Assembly: GCF_009649745.1 (NCBI RefSeq)
Contig: NZ_WJNG01000021.1
Coordinates: forward strand, 1-42,071
DNA length: 42,071 nucleotides
Direction of reading: 5' to 3'
Source of the DNA: Aquibacillus halophilus
GTDB lineage: Bacteria > Bacillota > Bacilli > Bacillales > Amphibacillaceae
This document shows positions 7,062 to 15,162 of this stretch, piece by piece. The notes under the pieces were generated by a model that was not told the origin of the DNA, searched no databases, and saw nothing but the letters and a program-made list of their open reading frames with translations. Each line of letters begins with the position of its first letter. Positions within the stretch are counted from its first letter, which is position 1. The position numbers were made by a program, and so were the translations under genes.

Positions 7062-8627
7062 TTATTTGATTGGTTTAACTTCTGTTTCAATATTTCTATA
7101 CTTGACTTCAAACAAATCTCGACGTCGGTCACGTAATTGTCTAACAGTGCCAGATCTTCTTTGTCGTCGTAAAATTTCTAAATCAACATCACCAACTACT
7201 ACTGTCTCAATATTTGGATGACATTCGCCGATAATGCCATCTCGAGCAAATTCAAAATCTGATGGTGTAAAGATTCCAGATTGAGCATATTGGATGTCCA
7301 TATTTTCAACTTGAGTTAGGTTCCCTACTGTACCAGCAATAACTGTGTAGACCTGATTTTCAACTGCACGAGCCTGGGCACAATAACGCACACGTAAATA
7401 TCCTTGTCGATCATCCGTACAGAATGGAACAAAAATTATATTGGCACCTTGATCAACTGCATAGCGGGCAAGTTCCGGGAATTGAATATCATAACAAATC
7501 TGAATGGCGATTTTCCCACAATCTGTATCGAAGACTTTGACCGTATCGCCAGGCTGGATGCCCCACCATTTTCTTTCATTTGGTGTTACATGAATTTTAT
7601 ATTGCTTTTCAATCGTTCCGTCTCTACGGAATAAGTAAGCAATATTATAAATGTGGTCATCCTCTTCTACAAAATGGGAACCACCAATAATATTGACATT
7701 ATAGCTTACTGCAAGCTTAGTAAATAGTTCGATGTAATCCTCCGTATATTCAGCTAACCTACGTACTGATTTAGATGGGACCTTCTCATCTAGGAAAGAC
7801 ATTAACTGTGTCGTGAATATTTCAGGAAAGACAGCGAAATCAGAGTCGAAATCATAAGCTACATCAACATAATATTCTACTTGCTTAGCAAATTCCTCGA
7901 ATGAATCGATGTTCTTCATCATGTATTGAATTACAGTAATCCTTACTGGATACGCTGTTTTAAAGTGCCGTTTAGTTTTAGCATGGTAATCAATATTGTT
8001 CCATTCCATTAACGTAGCATATTTTAAGGACTGGCTATCGTCAGGTAAATATCCTGGATTAATACGCATTACTGTAAATCCATTCATGATTTGAAAGGTT
8101 AATACCGGATCAAAAATATTTTGATTACTTACTTCTTCTACATATTCTCTTGGAGTTAGCTCATCTTCATGTTTATGATAATTTGGAATTCGGCCCCCAA
8201 TAATAATACTTTTCAGGTTAAACTCCCTTGCCAAGTCTTTTCTTGCTTCGTATAGCCTTTTTCCAATCCTCATTCCTCTAAATTCCGGATCAACCATTAC
8301 TTCAATCCCATAAAGATTATAGCCTTCAGGGTCATGGTTGGTGATATATCCTCCATCTGTTATATCATCCCAAGTATGTTTATCATCGTACTCATCAAAG
8401 TTAACAATTAAACTAGAGCAGCTCCCGATTATTTTACCATCATATTCAACACAAAACTGTCCTTCAGGAAATACGTTTAAATGACTTTCTAAATGGTCTC
8501 GGCCCCATGGTTCCATATTAGGAAAACAAATTTTTTGCATTTCCATGAGTTGATCGATATCATTCCTGGTTATATTTCTAACCTCTAATTTTTTTTCAAA
8601 GCTTGACAAATCTAATTTATCTGACAT
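7062..8627 (-). CDS. yhcX: GNAT acetyltransferase - nitrilase fusion (YhcX type)
   Basis: A 521-aa two-domain protein. Residues 1 to about 200 form a GNAT fold with the acetyl-CoA loop RGMRIGKRL (117-125). Residues from about 228 to 500 form a carbon-nitrogen hydrolase with catalytic triad E269 (FPEIF), K344 (QYKIHV) and C378 (QICYD). The order and length match B. subtilis YhcX, whose substrate is unknown to me. The fusion suggests sequential acylation and amide hydrolysis of one substrate. It lies 22 nt downstream of the oxidoreductase gene in the same direction with no terminator between, so the two are probably one operon. Confidence 0.88.
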   Translation of the reverse strand: MSDKLDLSSFEKKLEVRNITRNDIDQLMEMQKICFPNMEPWGRDHLESHLNVFPEGQFCVEYDGKIIGSCSSLIVNFDEYDDKHTWDDITDGGYITNHDPEGYNLYGIEVMVDPEFRGMRIGKRLYEARKDLAREFNLKSIIIGGRIPNYHKHEDELTPREYVEEVSNQNIFDPVLTFQIMNGFTVMRINPGYLPDDSQSLKYATLMEWNNIDYHAKTKRHFKTAYPVRITVIQYMMKNIDSFEEFAKQVEYYVDVAYDFDSDFAVFPEIFTTQLMSFLDEKVPSKSVRRLAEYTEDYIELFTKLAVSYNVNIIGGSHFVEEDDHIYNIAYLFRRDGTIEKQYKIHVTPNERKWWGIQPGDTVKVFDTDCGKIAIQICYDIQFPELARYAVDQGANIIFVPFCTDDRQGYLRVRYCAQARAVENQVYTVIAGTVGNLTQVENMDIQYAQSGIFTPSDFEFARDGIIGECHPNIETVVVGDVDLEILRRQRRSGTVRQLRDRRRDLFEVKYRNIETEVKPIK

Positions 8628-8649
8628 TTTACTACCTACCCTTTCGTTT

Positions 8650-9570
8650 TTAATTCATTGTAGCTATTAGTCTTTCCAAAAGTTGCTGAGACTTTACAGC
8701 TTCCCAACCATCAACCGCTGGTTTTTGGTCGTTATGAATACTTGTTATAAAATGGTACACACAATCTTCAAAACCTCTTATTTTTAAAATTGTATCCCAT
8801 GAGTTAGAAAGTGAAGTGCTTACAGTTTGATCACTTTCCACTTCAAGCGTACCCAAATTTAACACTCGTACAATTGAATTATTTGTAACAAACTCTAATT
8901 TTTCTATATTTGAGCCTGCTTGTCTATGCATAGCAGATGTAAATAGTCGTTGCTCACCCTTATAATTGTGTTTCGCATAAACTAAATTGTGTTCATTATT
9001 TTTTTTAATAAAACTATCAGAAATAGCGACATCCTCATTTGCGATCCAGCGAATTGTATCGACTAAGTGTAAATAATCATCACGCATTGTAAACGCATAA
9101 TCCTGAGGGCCAACACTTGCAGTTCTATGTTTTTCCATGTGAACCCAGTCAAAATCACCCACTAACTTCTTAGCTCTTAAATACATTGGAGCAAAGCGTC
9201 GGTTAAAACCAACCATTAGTTTCCGATTGTTTTTATCACTTAGCTCAGCTAACTTTTCTGCTTCTTCTAATGTAGAGGCAAGTGGTTTATCAACATAAAC
9301 ATCTACACCATTTTCAAGTAAGTAGGACACTACCTCATAATGGGTTTCTGTAGAGCTATGAACAAAAGCAGCATCACATTCGTCTGCCAAGGAGGCTAAA
9401 CTACTAAAGCTATTCATACGATATTGTTTGCAAATCCTATTTCTTTTTTCTACTCCAGGAGAAAAAGCACCGATTAGCTCCCATTCGACAGCTCTTGACA
9501 ATATGGGTAAATAAGCCTTTTGTGCTATTCCTCCTAAACCAACTACACCTATTCGGATTTTTTTCTCCAT
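8650..9570 (-). CDS. Gfo/Idh/MocA-family oxidoreductase
   Basis: A 306-aa NAD(P)-dependent dehydrogenase. The N-terminal Rossmann motif is RIGVVGLGGIAQKAYLP. The family's catalytic EKP-like motif appears as DKPLAST (about 93-99), and there is a HLVDTIRW segment in the substrate domain. The ATG at 9570 follows AAGGGAG by 8 nt. Substrate is not deducible; relatives act on sugars, inositols or bilins. It is the first gene of a likely pair with yhcX, and upstream lies a repeat locus rather than another gene. Confidence 0.85.
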   Translation of the reverse strand: MEKKIRIGVVGLGGIAQKAYLPILSRAVEWELIGAFSPGVEKRNRICKQYRMNSFSSLASLADECDAAFVHSSTETHYEVVSYLLENGVDVYVDKPLASTLEEAEKLAELSDKNNRKLMVGFNRRFAPMYLRAKKLVGDFDWVHMEKHRTASVGPQDYAFTMRDDYLHLVDTIRWIANEDVAISDSFIKKNNEHNLVYAKHNYKGEQRLFTSAMHRQAGSNIEKLEFVTNNSIVRVLNLGTLEVESDQTVSTSLSNSWDTILKIRGFEDCVYHFITSIHNDQKPAVDGWEAVKSQQLLERLIATMN

Positions 9571-9655
9571 CGTGATAGCTCCCTTGTGATCAATTCAATT
9601 ACTATTGTTAATTGTACTTGATGAATGTAAGTTCAACAAATGATTCCCTCTAGAC

Positions 9656-9759
9656 TGTTTTCTAAAAGGCTGTTTTTTTGACAGAATATCGATAGACTCC
9701 GACGTAACCTTTTATTAATTTTATTTTTTTCTCTTTTTTTAATCGACTGCTATACAACC
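9656..9759 (+). repeat. Repeat flank arm, copy C2
   Basis: Contains GTTTTCTAAAAGGCTGTT and TTGACAGAATATCGATAG, which match the complement of 311-354 with few changes. It then runs CTCTTTTTTTAATCGACTGC, similar to the complement of 262-285 and of the bases just right of repeat B3. It abuts repeat B2. Confidence 0.6.
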
Positions 9760-9882
9760 GCTTAGGCAGAATACTTCGCTTTCCATGGGCTCGGCCTCAG
9801 CCTCCTCAGAATCAAAGAGCGATTCTTCCGGGGTCTTCGGACACGCGCTGTTCCCATAGGAGTCTACGTATTCTGCCTAAGC
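9760..9882 (-). repeat. Family B repeat, copy B2
   Basis: About 123 bp bounded by a perfect 15-bp inverted repeat, GCTTAGGCAGAATAC at 9760-9774 and its complement at 9868-9882. In minus orientation it contains CCTATGGG near one end and CCCATGG near the other (the internal stem), and a GAATC-loop-GATTC hairpin. Copies are B3 (32967-33078) and truncated B4 (41850-41935). Confidence 0.9.
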
Positions 9883-10041
9883 TAGTAATAGTGTTCTGAT
9901 TACAGAAATGTAGCCAATGGTTCTACGTAAAGAGGGATTTTCTCCTGTTGAACACAAAGCTATTCTAAGATACGGAACTACACTACGCTAGTTTTTTGGA
10001 CTTTATCCATCTTCTTATTGTTGTTGTAAAATGCAGATTGA
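9883..10041. repeat. Spacer of the paired-repeat element, locus 2
   Basis: A 159-bp spacer between B2 and A2. It shares GTGTTCTGATTA (9891-9902) and ACTACGCTAGTTTT (9982-9995) with the inverted spacer at 41690-41849, at matching positions; the first motif is 13 nt from the B-repeat edge in both. The element therefore extends beyond the two GC-rich cores. Confidence 0.6.
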
Positions 10042-10159
10042 AGTGGAGGGAAGTCGACTCCTGCGGGAAAAGCGACAGCTGAAAATCCCACAGGAAGTGG
10101 GTTTTCTTCCGAGGAAGTTGAAGCGTTGCCCGCGGAAAGCGACTGCCCGGAGCGTAAAT
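10042..10159 (+). repeat. Family A repeat, copy A2
   Basis: A near-complete family A copy: GTCGACTCCTGCGGGAAAAG, then a CTTCCGAGGAAG hairpin, then CCCGCGGAAAGCGACTGCCC. It points away from B2. Confidence 0.88.
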
Positions 10160-10237
10160 AAACTAATAGCTACACTACGTCGCAATTTTCATCTACTGCG
10201 GAGATTGATAACGATGCCAACCATAAAAAAACAAATT

Positions 10238-10272
10238 AAAAGACCTCCGCAATTAGTCAGCAGACGTCTTTT
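10238..10272 (-). terminator. Terminator of sigI-rsgI
   Basis: A 10-bp stem AAAAGACGTC / GAGGTCTTTT with one mismatch and a long loop, followed by a T-rich tail on the minus strand. It overlaps the rsgI stop codon. Confidence 0.65.
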
Positions 10273-11230
10273 ATCTTTTATCTATGTTATTTGGTTTTTT
10301 ATTATTTGAAAGCTTCTTTTCGAGTCCTGGAGGGATTTTATCATTTGCTCTGTTCTTCATTACCTGGTTGATTTTTTCATTAATATCTTTTTTGTTATGC
10401 TCGTTAATTTTATTTTTTTCGTTTTTTTGGATTTTTGGATTCTTACTGGTATTTTCGGATTCTTTTCTTTTTGTTTTGCTTTCCTTATTTGCTTTATTTT
10501 CAAAAAAAGATTGAATCATATCCTGTTCATTTCGATTCATATTGGTTTGATTACTAGTAAAAGTTCCATTTTCTTTTATAGATGCTGCCATTTCTTGATT
10601 CATTGACGTTTTTTTATGTTTGGCTTCTTCCCGGATTTCTTTTGGAACTACAAATGTTGCTATTTGTAGTTCGCTATTAAGCTTCCTTTCAAAAATATTG
10701 TCTAGTATCTTAGTAACTTTATCTGCTTTATGAACATCCATATAACTAACACCAACAAGAATCGTGTTCAAATCTCCCAAAATACCTTGTTGACGACTAT
10801 TCGTTAAAATTGCACCTGTTACATCCTCTAACGATTGCCCTTCCAAAGTTCCGATTCTGCCTAGCAAAGTTTCTGCATCTTTATTGAATGCATGAACATT
10901 TTTTACAACCATCTCTTCGTTTACTTCCAATTCTAAGCTTGGGTTGAAGTCAATGCTAACAAATGCGTACACTTTTTGATCGTCGTACCAAGCATATAAC
11001 GGCAAGCTGGCTAAAACTAAAAGTGCGGCCATTGCTGCAATTTTAAATTTAGACTTTATTTTCTCTTGTGCAAAAAACAGTTGAGAAAACACCATTTCTT
11101 TTTTTACCTGATAGTCTACTTCATCTCCAATATTTGCTTGTTCTAAGGGGTTAACTTTATAGAATCCTCCGTCACGATCTAATACAACAGTATGAGTACG
11201 CCGCTGTTGTACAACGATTCCCTTTTTCAC
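10271..11230 (-). CDS. rsgI: Anti-sigma-I factor RsgI
   Basis: A 319-aa single-pass membrane protein that sequesters SigI. Residues 1-55 form the cytoplasmic anti-sigma domain (KGIVVQQRRTHTVVLDRDGG); one membrane helix spans about 64-81 (IAAMAALLVLASLPLYAW). The extracytoplasmic part begins YAFVSIDFNPSLELEVN, typical of RsgI. The last 100 residues are a Lys/Asn/Glu-rich disordered tail with no carbohydrate-binding or hydrolase domain, unlike clostridial RsgI sensors. It starts with GTG, overlapping the sigI stop codon (GTGA), so translation is coupled; GGGG lies 7 nt before it. Confidence 0.93.
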   Translation of the reverse strand: MKKGIVVQQRRTHTVVLDRDGGFYKVNPLEQANIGDEVDYQVKKEMVFSQLFFAQEKIKSKFKIAAMAALLVLASLPLYAWYDDQKVYAFVSIDFNPSLELEVNEEMVVKNVHAFNKDAETLLGRIGTLEGQSLEDVTGAILTNSRQQGILGDLNTILVGVSYMDVHKADKVTKILDNIFERKLNSELQIATFVVPKEIREEAKHKKTSMNQEMAASIKENGTFTSNQTNMNRNEQDMIQSFFENKANKESKTKRKESENTSKNPKIQKNEKNKINEHNKKDINEKINQVMKNRANDKIPPGLEKKLSNNKKPNNIDKR

Positions 11231-11958
11231 AGGCCGACCCCTTTCAAATAATCTTTCAAATAAATATAATCTTCACTTAAGATAATAAACATAGCTAGTA
11301 TAAATTTCCGATTCCGCTCAAGTGTTTTTTTACTTACATCAACCTTTGTTAGTAGAGCTTTAATCGGAACCTTTTTCTTATTTACAACATACTCTCTCAA
11401 CTGTTCATCTTTATATAAAATGCGGGCTACACGAACAGCAGAATCTCTCGCATCTTTGTGCTTAGGTGAAACAATTGTTAATTCTTCAAACGATAATTTA
11501 TATTCTGCAAGCTTTTCCTGAAGCTCTGAAATTTCTTCGCGTCGATTCCAATGATCCGTTTTGTTTTGATAGATAGCTTTGGCTGCCATTACCTCTGTTG
11601 GATTTTCAAAGTTCTCATCATGATAGGTTTCATCAAGTGATAAGGCGATACCTTTACCTTTCTCTTTTCTTATGTAGTCAATCACTTTGCGTTTAATTAC
11701 TAATCGAGCAAAGGATAAAAAGGAGCTCCCTTTTTCCGCAGCATAAGAAAAAATTGCTACATCAAATGCGACTAATCCTACACTAAACTCATCGTCTCTA
11801 GTTGGGCTGATATACCTCTTACATACTTCGGAAACAGCTTTAGCAATAAATGGACGATATTGCTGTAGTAGATCATTTCTAATATCTTGATTCCCATCTT
11901 GAACTAAGCCAACCTGAATCTCCAAAGATAGAGTATCTTTAAACTGGTAGTTAATCAA
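11227..11958 (-). CDS. sigI: RNA polymerase sigma factor SigI
   Basis: A 243-aa sigma-70-family factor of the SigI group (heat and envelope stress in B. subtilis). The region 2 signature is QYRPFIAKAVSEVCKRYI, then DDEFSVGLVAFDVAI and FLSFARLVIKRKVIDYIRKE. The C-terminal part has a helix-turn-helix-like segment KALLTKVDVSKKTLERNRKF. The start is an unusual TTG at 11958-11956 with a modest GGTGGTG site. The stop codon of a short upstream frame (11951-12061) overlaps this start. Stop and rsgI start overlap by 4 nt. A candidate SigI-type promoter lies upstream. Confidence 0.92.
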   Translation of the reverse strand: MINYQFKDTLSLEIQVGLVQDGNQDIRNDLLQQYRPFIAKAVSEVCKRYISPTRDDEFSVGLVAFDVAIFSYAAEKGSSFLSFARLVIKRKVIDYIRKEKGKGIALSLDETYHDENFENPTEVMAAKAIYQNKTDHWNRREEISELQEKLAEYKLSFEELTIVSPKHKDARDSAVRVARILYKDEQLREYVVNKKKVPIKALLTKVDVSKKTLERNRKFILAMFIILSEDYIYLKDYLKGVGL

Positions 11959-12061
11959 TCAGATCACCACCACTACAACTTTCGTCATTAAAAGTTTGTT
12001 TTAGGGTGTTGCATGTATTTATATAATTACTAGTTTTATTTTTTTTATAGATAGTTGTCAT
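11951..12061 (-). CDS. Possible 36-aa leader ORF overlapping the sigI start
   Basis: A short frame starting at tandem ATGs (12064 or 12061) behind TTTGGAG. It encodes about 36 residues (MTTIYKKNKTSNYINT...) and ends in a TAA that overlaps the first codons of sigI in another frame. There is no similarity I recognise. Because sigI starts with TTG and has a weak SD, coupling to this ORF could set SigI output. It could also be chance; the only support is the SD and the overlap. Confidence 0.35.
   Translation of the reverse strand: MTTIYKKNKTSNYINTCNTLKQTFNDESCSGGDLID
11980..12010 (-). promoter_or_regulatory. Candidate SigI-dependent autoregulatory promoter
   Basis: On the minus strand, an ACACCCTAA -35-like element (12009-12001), 16-nt spacer, then CGAAA (11984-11980). 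C-rich -35 and CGAA-type -10 elements are described for sigma-I promoters. It would give a very short leader ahead of the sigI TTG. Weak, pattern-based. Confidence 0.3.
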
Positions 12062-12234
12062 CATTTTTTCTCCAAATAATTTTAGTTTGACTAATCATAC
12101 ATTATCGACAAGTATGAATCTATCACAGTAAACTAACAATTAATTTAATTTGTTTATCAAAAGATAGTACAATATTCCCAATTTATCATGTAATTGTTAC
12201 AAAACATCCATATTTTTCTAATTCCTATAGAAAA

Positions 12235-12271
12235 AAGATCCATCTGTTCGAGCTCCGAACAGATGGATCTT
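12235..12271 (-). terminator. Terminator of the serine protease gene
   Basis: A perfect 16-bp stem AAGATCCATCTGTTCG / CGAACAGATGGATCTT, 5-nt loop, then TTTTTTC on the minus strand. Confidence 0.92.
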
Positions 12272-12274
12272 CAT

Positions 12275-13093
12275 TTAATTAGCATCTATTTTCTCATAAT
12301 AATAATCAATTGGAACTGCTAATCCAACCTTACCATTTTCATCATGCTTTAATGTTGCAAACACAACACCTATTACCTCACCATCTGAATCTATCACTGG
12401 ACTTCCGCTATTCCCTCTGTAAACTGGCGCTTTTAACATTAACACTTCCTGCTCCCAACTATCTAGTTGTGTATAACCGATGACTTCTCCTTCATTTGCA
12501 ATTCCTTGGAACCTCAATGGGTTACCAATGAAGTAAATATGTTCGTTAGTATCAAATGTTGTTTTGTCAGCTAAAGTTAAGTGGGGTAGATTATCCCCAT
12601 CCACTTTCAACAATGCTAAGTCAATATCAGGATAGCTTGCTACTACTTCTGCATCAAATAATCCCTGTTCTGGGAATGCAGCCATTATCTGTTTTTCATC
12701 CTCAATCACATGGTGATTCGTTAAAATCATTCCATCTGAAGAAATAGAGAATCCAGTACCTTTACTATTACCGGCCTCAATGACAACTACTGACTCCTGA
12801 TATTCATCAATTGTTGGGTCTGTTGATAGTTTGGCTGAAGTCATTAAAAAATCTAAAGCAGGTATGGAGAATGTTTGTGGAATGACCGCAATGACATTGA
12901 TGAACATTGCGATTGCGATCAACCAGAAAGCCCACTTAGGAAATGGGCGTTTCGGCTTATCTTTTTCTTCCTCACTATTCTCTAGCGATTTTTTTCTTTC
13001 TTCAGCAAGAATCTCCAGTAATTCTTCATCTTCAAATTCCTCATATAAATCTTTATCTATAATATCTTTGTGATATTCGTCAGATTTACTCAT
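12275..13093 (-). CDS. Membrane-anchored trypsin-like serine protease
   Basis: A 272-aa HtrA-like (S1C) protease without a PDZ domain. Residues 1-50 are a highly charged cytoplasmic tail, residues about 54-72 a membrane helix, and the protease domain faces outside. The catalytic triad is H128 (LTNHHVI), D158 (DIDLALL) and S229 (RGNSGSPV). Likely role is extracytoplasmic quality control or processing of a surface protein. The start has GAGGTGATTGG just ahead. It follows bmrD by 38 nt with no terminator in between, so read-through from the exporter operon is possible. Confidence 0.87.
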   Translation of the reverse strand: MSKSDEYHKDIIDKDLYEEFEDEELLEILAEERKKSLENSEEEKDKPKRPFPKWAFWLIAIAMFINVIAVIPQTFSIPALDFLMTSAKLSTDPTIDEYQESVVVIEAGNSKGTGFSISSDGMILTNHHVIEDEKQIMAAFPEQGLFDAEVVASYPDIDLALLKVDGDNLPHLTLADKTTFDTNEHIYFIGNPLRFQGIANEGEVIGYTQLDSWEQEVLMLKAPVYRGNSGSPVIDSDGEVIGVVFATLKHDENGKVGLAVPIDYYYEKIDAN

Positions 13094-13131
13094 CCAATCA
13101 CCTCATGAGCAGAACATATTATATAGTCTTA

Positions 13132-15162
13132 TTAACTTGCTGGTACCTTTGCTCTTCCTTTTTGCATTTGGTACATTTTGTAGTAGATACCCTTTACGTC
13201 TAGCAATTGATTATGACTACCTTGTTCTCTTATTATACCATGTTCTAACACATAAATATGGTCTGCTTTTTGAATAGTCGATAAGCGATGAGCAATTACA
13301 AGTGTTGTTCGACCTTTTTTCAGAACCTCTAACGCCTCTTGAATAATGCCTTCCGTTTCGGAATCAATATTGGCAGTCGCTTCATCCAATATTAGAATAG
13401 CGGGATCAAAAGCCAGTGCTCTTGCAAAGGAAATCAATTGTCTTTCTCCCATTGATAGGGTACTTCCCCCTTCTTTTACCGGCTCATCATACCCCATTGG
13501 TAATTTCCCAATAAAACGATCTGCTCCAACATTTTGCAAGGATTTAATTGCCATTTCCCGGGAAATATCACTATCATTCATCGTAACATTCGACAAAATT
13601 GTACCTGTGAACAAAAATGGATCCTGTAAAACAATTCCCATGTGGCTTCTTACTTCCTGTCTAGATAGTGAATTAATATTTTTTCCGTCAATAGAAATTA
13701 TTCCTTTTTGTGGGTCATAGAATCGAAACAGTAAATTCATTATCGAACTTTTCCCCGATCCTGTATGACCAACAAAAGCAGCTGTTTTCCCTGGCGGAAT
13801 ATCAATAGTTATATCGTTTAACACGTAGTTACTATTATCATAAGCAAAAGAGACAGAGTCAAACTTAACATGGCCGCTATACCGTTCGATTGTTTGGTCC
13901 TTGATTGGCTCCCCTTGCTGGTCGATTAATTCAAACACCCTGCTTGCTGCAACTCTAGCTTGCTCCAACAGTGGTAACTGATTAACAATGTTAGTTACTG
14001 GTCCAAAAAGTCTCGTTAGGTAATCGACAAAAGCATATAGTAGGCCAACACTAACCACACTACCTAACCCAATTGATGATGTACCAAAATACCAGATAAA
14101 AGCAACAAATGCTAGGTTTCTTAATACATTAACAAGGTTATGAGAGGTTAATGCACTTAAACGTACTAGCTTTCTTTGATAAGTGAATTGTCGTTGATTC
14201 ATTACCTCGAATTCTTCTTTTACCTGGTCTTCTTTCCTAAATGCTTGAATGATTGGCATTCCTCGTATCGACTCATTAATATTTCCGTTAATATCACTAA
14301 CAGTTGAACGAATTACTTTGTTGTATTTCGTTCCAAAATATTTATATATCTTCATCCATACGTACATAATTGGAAGTAATAGAGTTCCAAAGAGCGCTAA
14401 CCTACTGTCCAAAAGGAACAGAGCAATATATATTCCGAGCATATAAATGATACTTGTTACAAATTCAGATAACACTCGTTCATACAAATCACGAATAGCC
14501 TCTGTATCATTAGTAATCCTTGCAACAATTTTTCCGGCTGGACGATCTACGTAATAATTAATTGGAACTTCTTGAGTATGCTTAAAGACATCATTTCTCA
14601 TTTTTTGAACAATGCGATTTGAAGCCTTCTGTAACATAAAAGTTTTCCCAAACTGAAAGACTGCAGCAACAAGTAATAACACAACATAAATTGCTAATAA
14701 TATGAAAATAGGTCGATACTCAGGTTTGAAAAATGTATAGAGTTCATCTAAAGACAGTTTCCTTGCATCCATTTTGACTGTTGTTTCTGGAGTCACAATT
14801 TCAATTTCCCCATTTTCAATCAATCGTTTACCCGTGAGCGGCACCTTTTGTTCGATCCAATAGTAATCTCTGTTGACTTGTAAAACAGTAGCTACTGCCA
14901 CTGAATTATCGCTCACATTTAATCGACCCTCTCTTTTGAAGAGCTTCCCGTTAAAAGCAACCGTATAGTTATCATCATTTTTTTCCACTTGATGCCAAGT
15001 TGTCTCAATCCCCGTAATATGCTCATCAATAATTCTTTTTGCGATTAATGGTCCGGCTAACTCTAATGCTACTGCAATCATTAAACATACTAGCCCATTA
15101 ATTATCGTTTTCTTAAAATACATCGCATAATTAAATAATCTGCTCTCTGTTGATCTTCTCAT
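13132..15162 (-). CDS. bmrD: Heterodimeric multidrug ABC exporter subunit BmrD (YheH)
   Basis: A 676-aa half-transporter with an N-terminal six-helix membrane domain and C-terminal ATPase. It has the long extracytoplasmic insert after the first helix (about residues 48-140) that marks YheH/BmrD. Walker A is GHTGSGKSS, and Walker B ILILDEATANID keeps the catalytic Glu. The signature is degenerate (LSMGERQ), while the H-loop VIAHRLS is intact. With BmrC it forms one consensus and one degenerate ATP site, as known for BmrCD. The ATG overlaps the bmrC stop by one base (TGATG), with AGGAGGTGATC upstream inside bmrC. Confidence 0.92.
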   Translation of the reverse strand: MRRSTESRLFNYAMYFKKTIINGLVCLMIAVALELAGPLIAKRIIDEHITGIETTWHQVEKNDDNYTVAFNGKLFKREGRLNVSDNSVAVATVLQVNRDYYWIEQKVPLTGKRLIENGEIEIVTPETTVKMDARKLSLDELYTFFKPEYRPIFILLAIYVVLLLVAAVFQFGKTFMLQKASNRIVQKMRNDVFKHTQEVPINYYVDRPAGKIVARITNDTEAIRDLYERVLSEFVTSIIYMLGIYIALFLLDSRLALFGTLLLPIMYVWMKIYKYFGTKYNKVIRSTVSDINGNINESIRGMPIIQAFRKEDQVKEEFEVMNQRQFTYQRKLVRLSALTSHNLVNVLRNLAFVAFIWYFGTSSIGLGSVVSVGLLYAFVDYLTRLFGPVTNIVNQLPLLEQARVAASRVFELIDQQGEPIKDQTIERYSGHVKFDSVSFAYDNSNYVLNDITIDIPPGKTAAFVGHTGSGKSSIMNLLFRFYDPQKGIISIDGKNINSLSRQEVRSHMGIVLQDPFLFTGTILSNVTMNDSDISREMAIKSLQNVGADRFIGKLPMGYDEPVKEGGSTLSMGERQLISFARALAFDPAILILDEATANIDSETEGIIQEALEVLKKGRTTLVIAHRLSTIQKADHIYVLEHGIIREQGSHNQLLDVKGIYYKMYQMQKGRAKVPAS

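Larger units (their letters stand above)
9571..10270. other. 700-bp intergenic repeat locus
   Basis: No gene; a 92-codon frame through repeat A2 has no SD and is rejected. The stretch holds, in order, flank arm C2, repeat B2 (minus), a spacer, repeat A2 (plus) and the rsgI terminator. Confidence 0.75.

Noticed and set aside
9760-10159. Paired repeats as an insertion sequence
   Set aside because: No transposase frame lies between or near the arms and no clear target-site duplication was seen; at most a non-autonomous element.
10031-10309. 92-codon open frame through repeat A2
   Set aside because: No SD, runs through the repeat and the rsgI terminator, and overlaps the end of rsgI.
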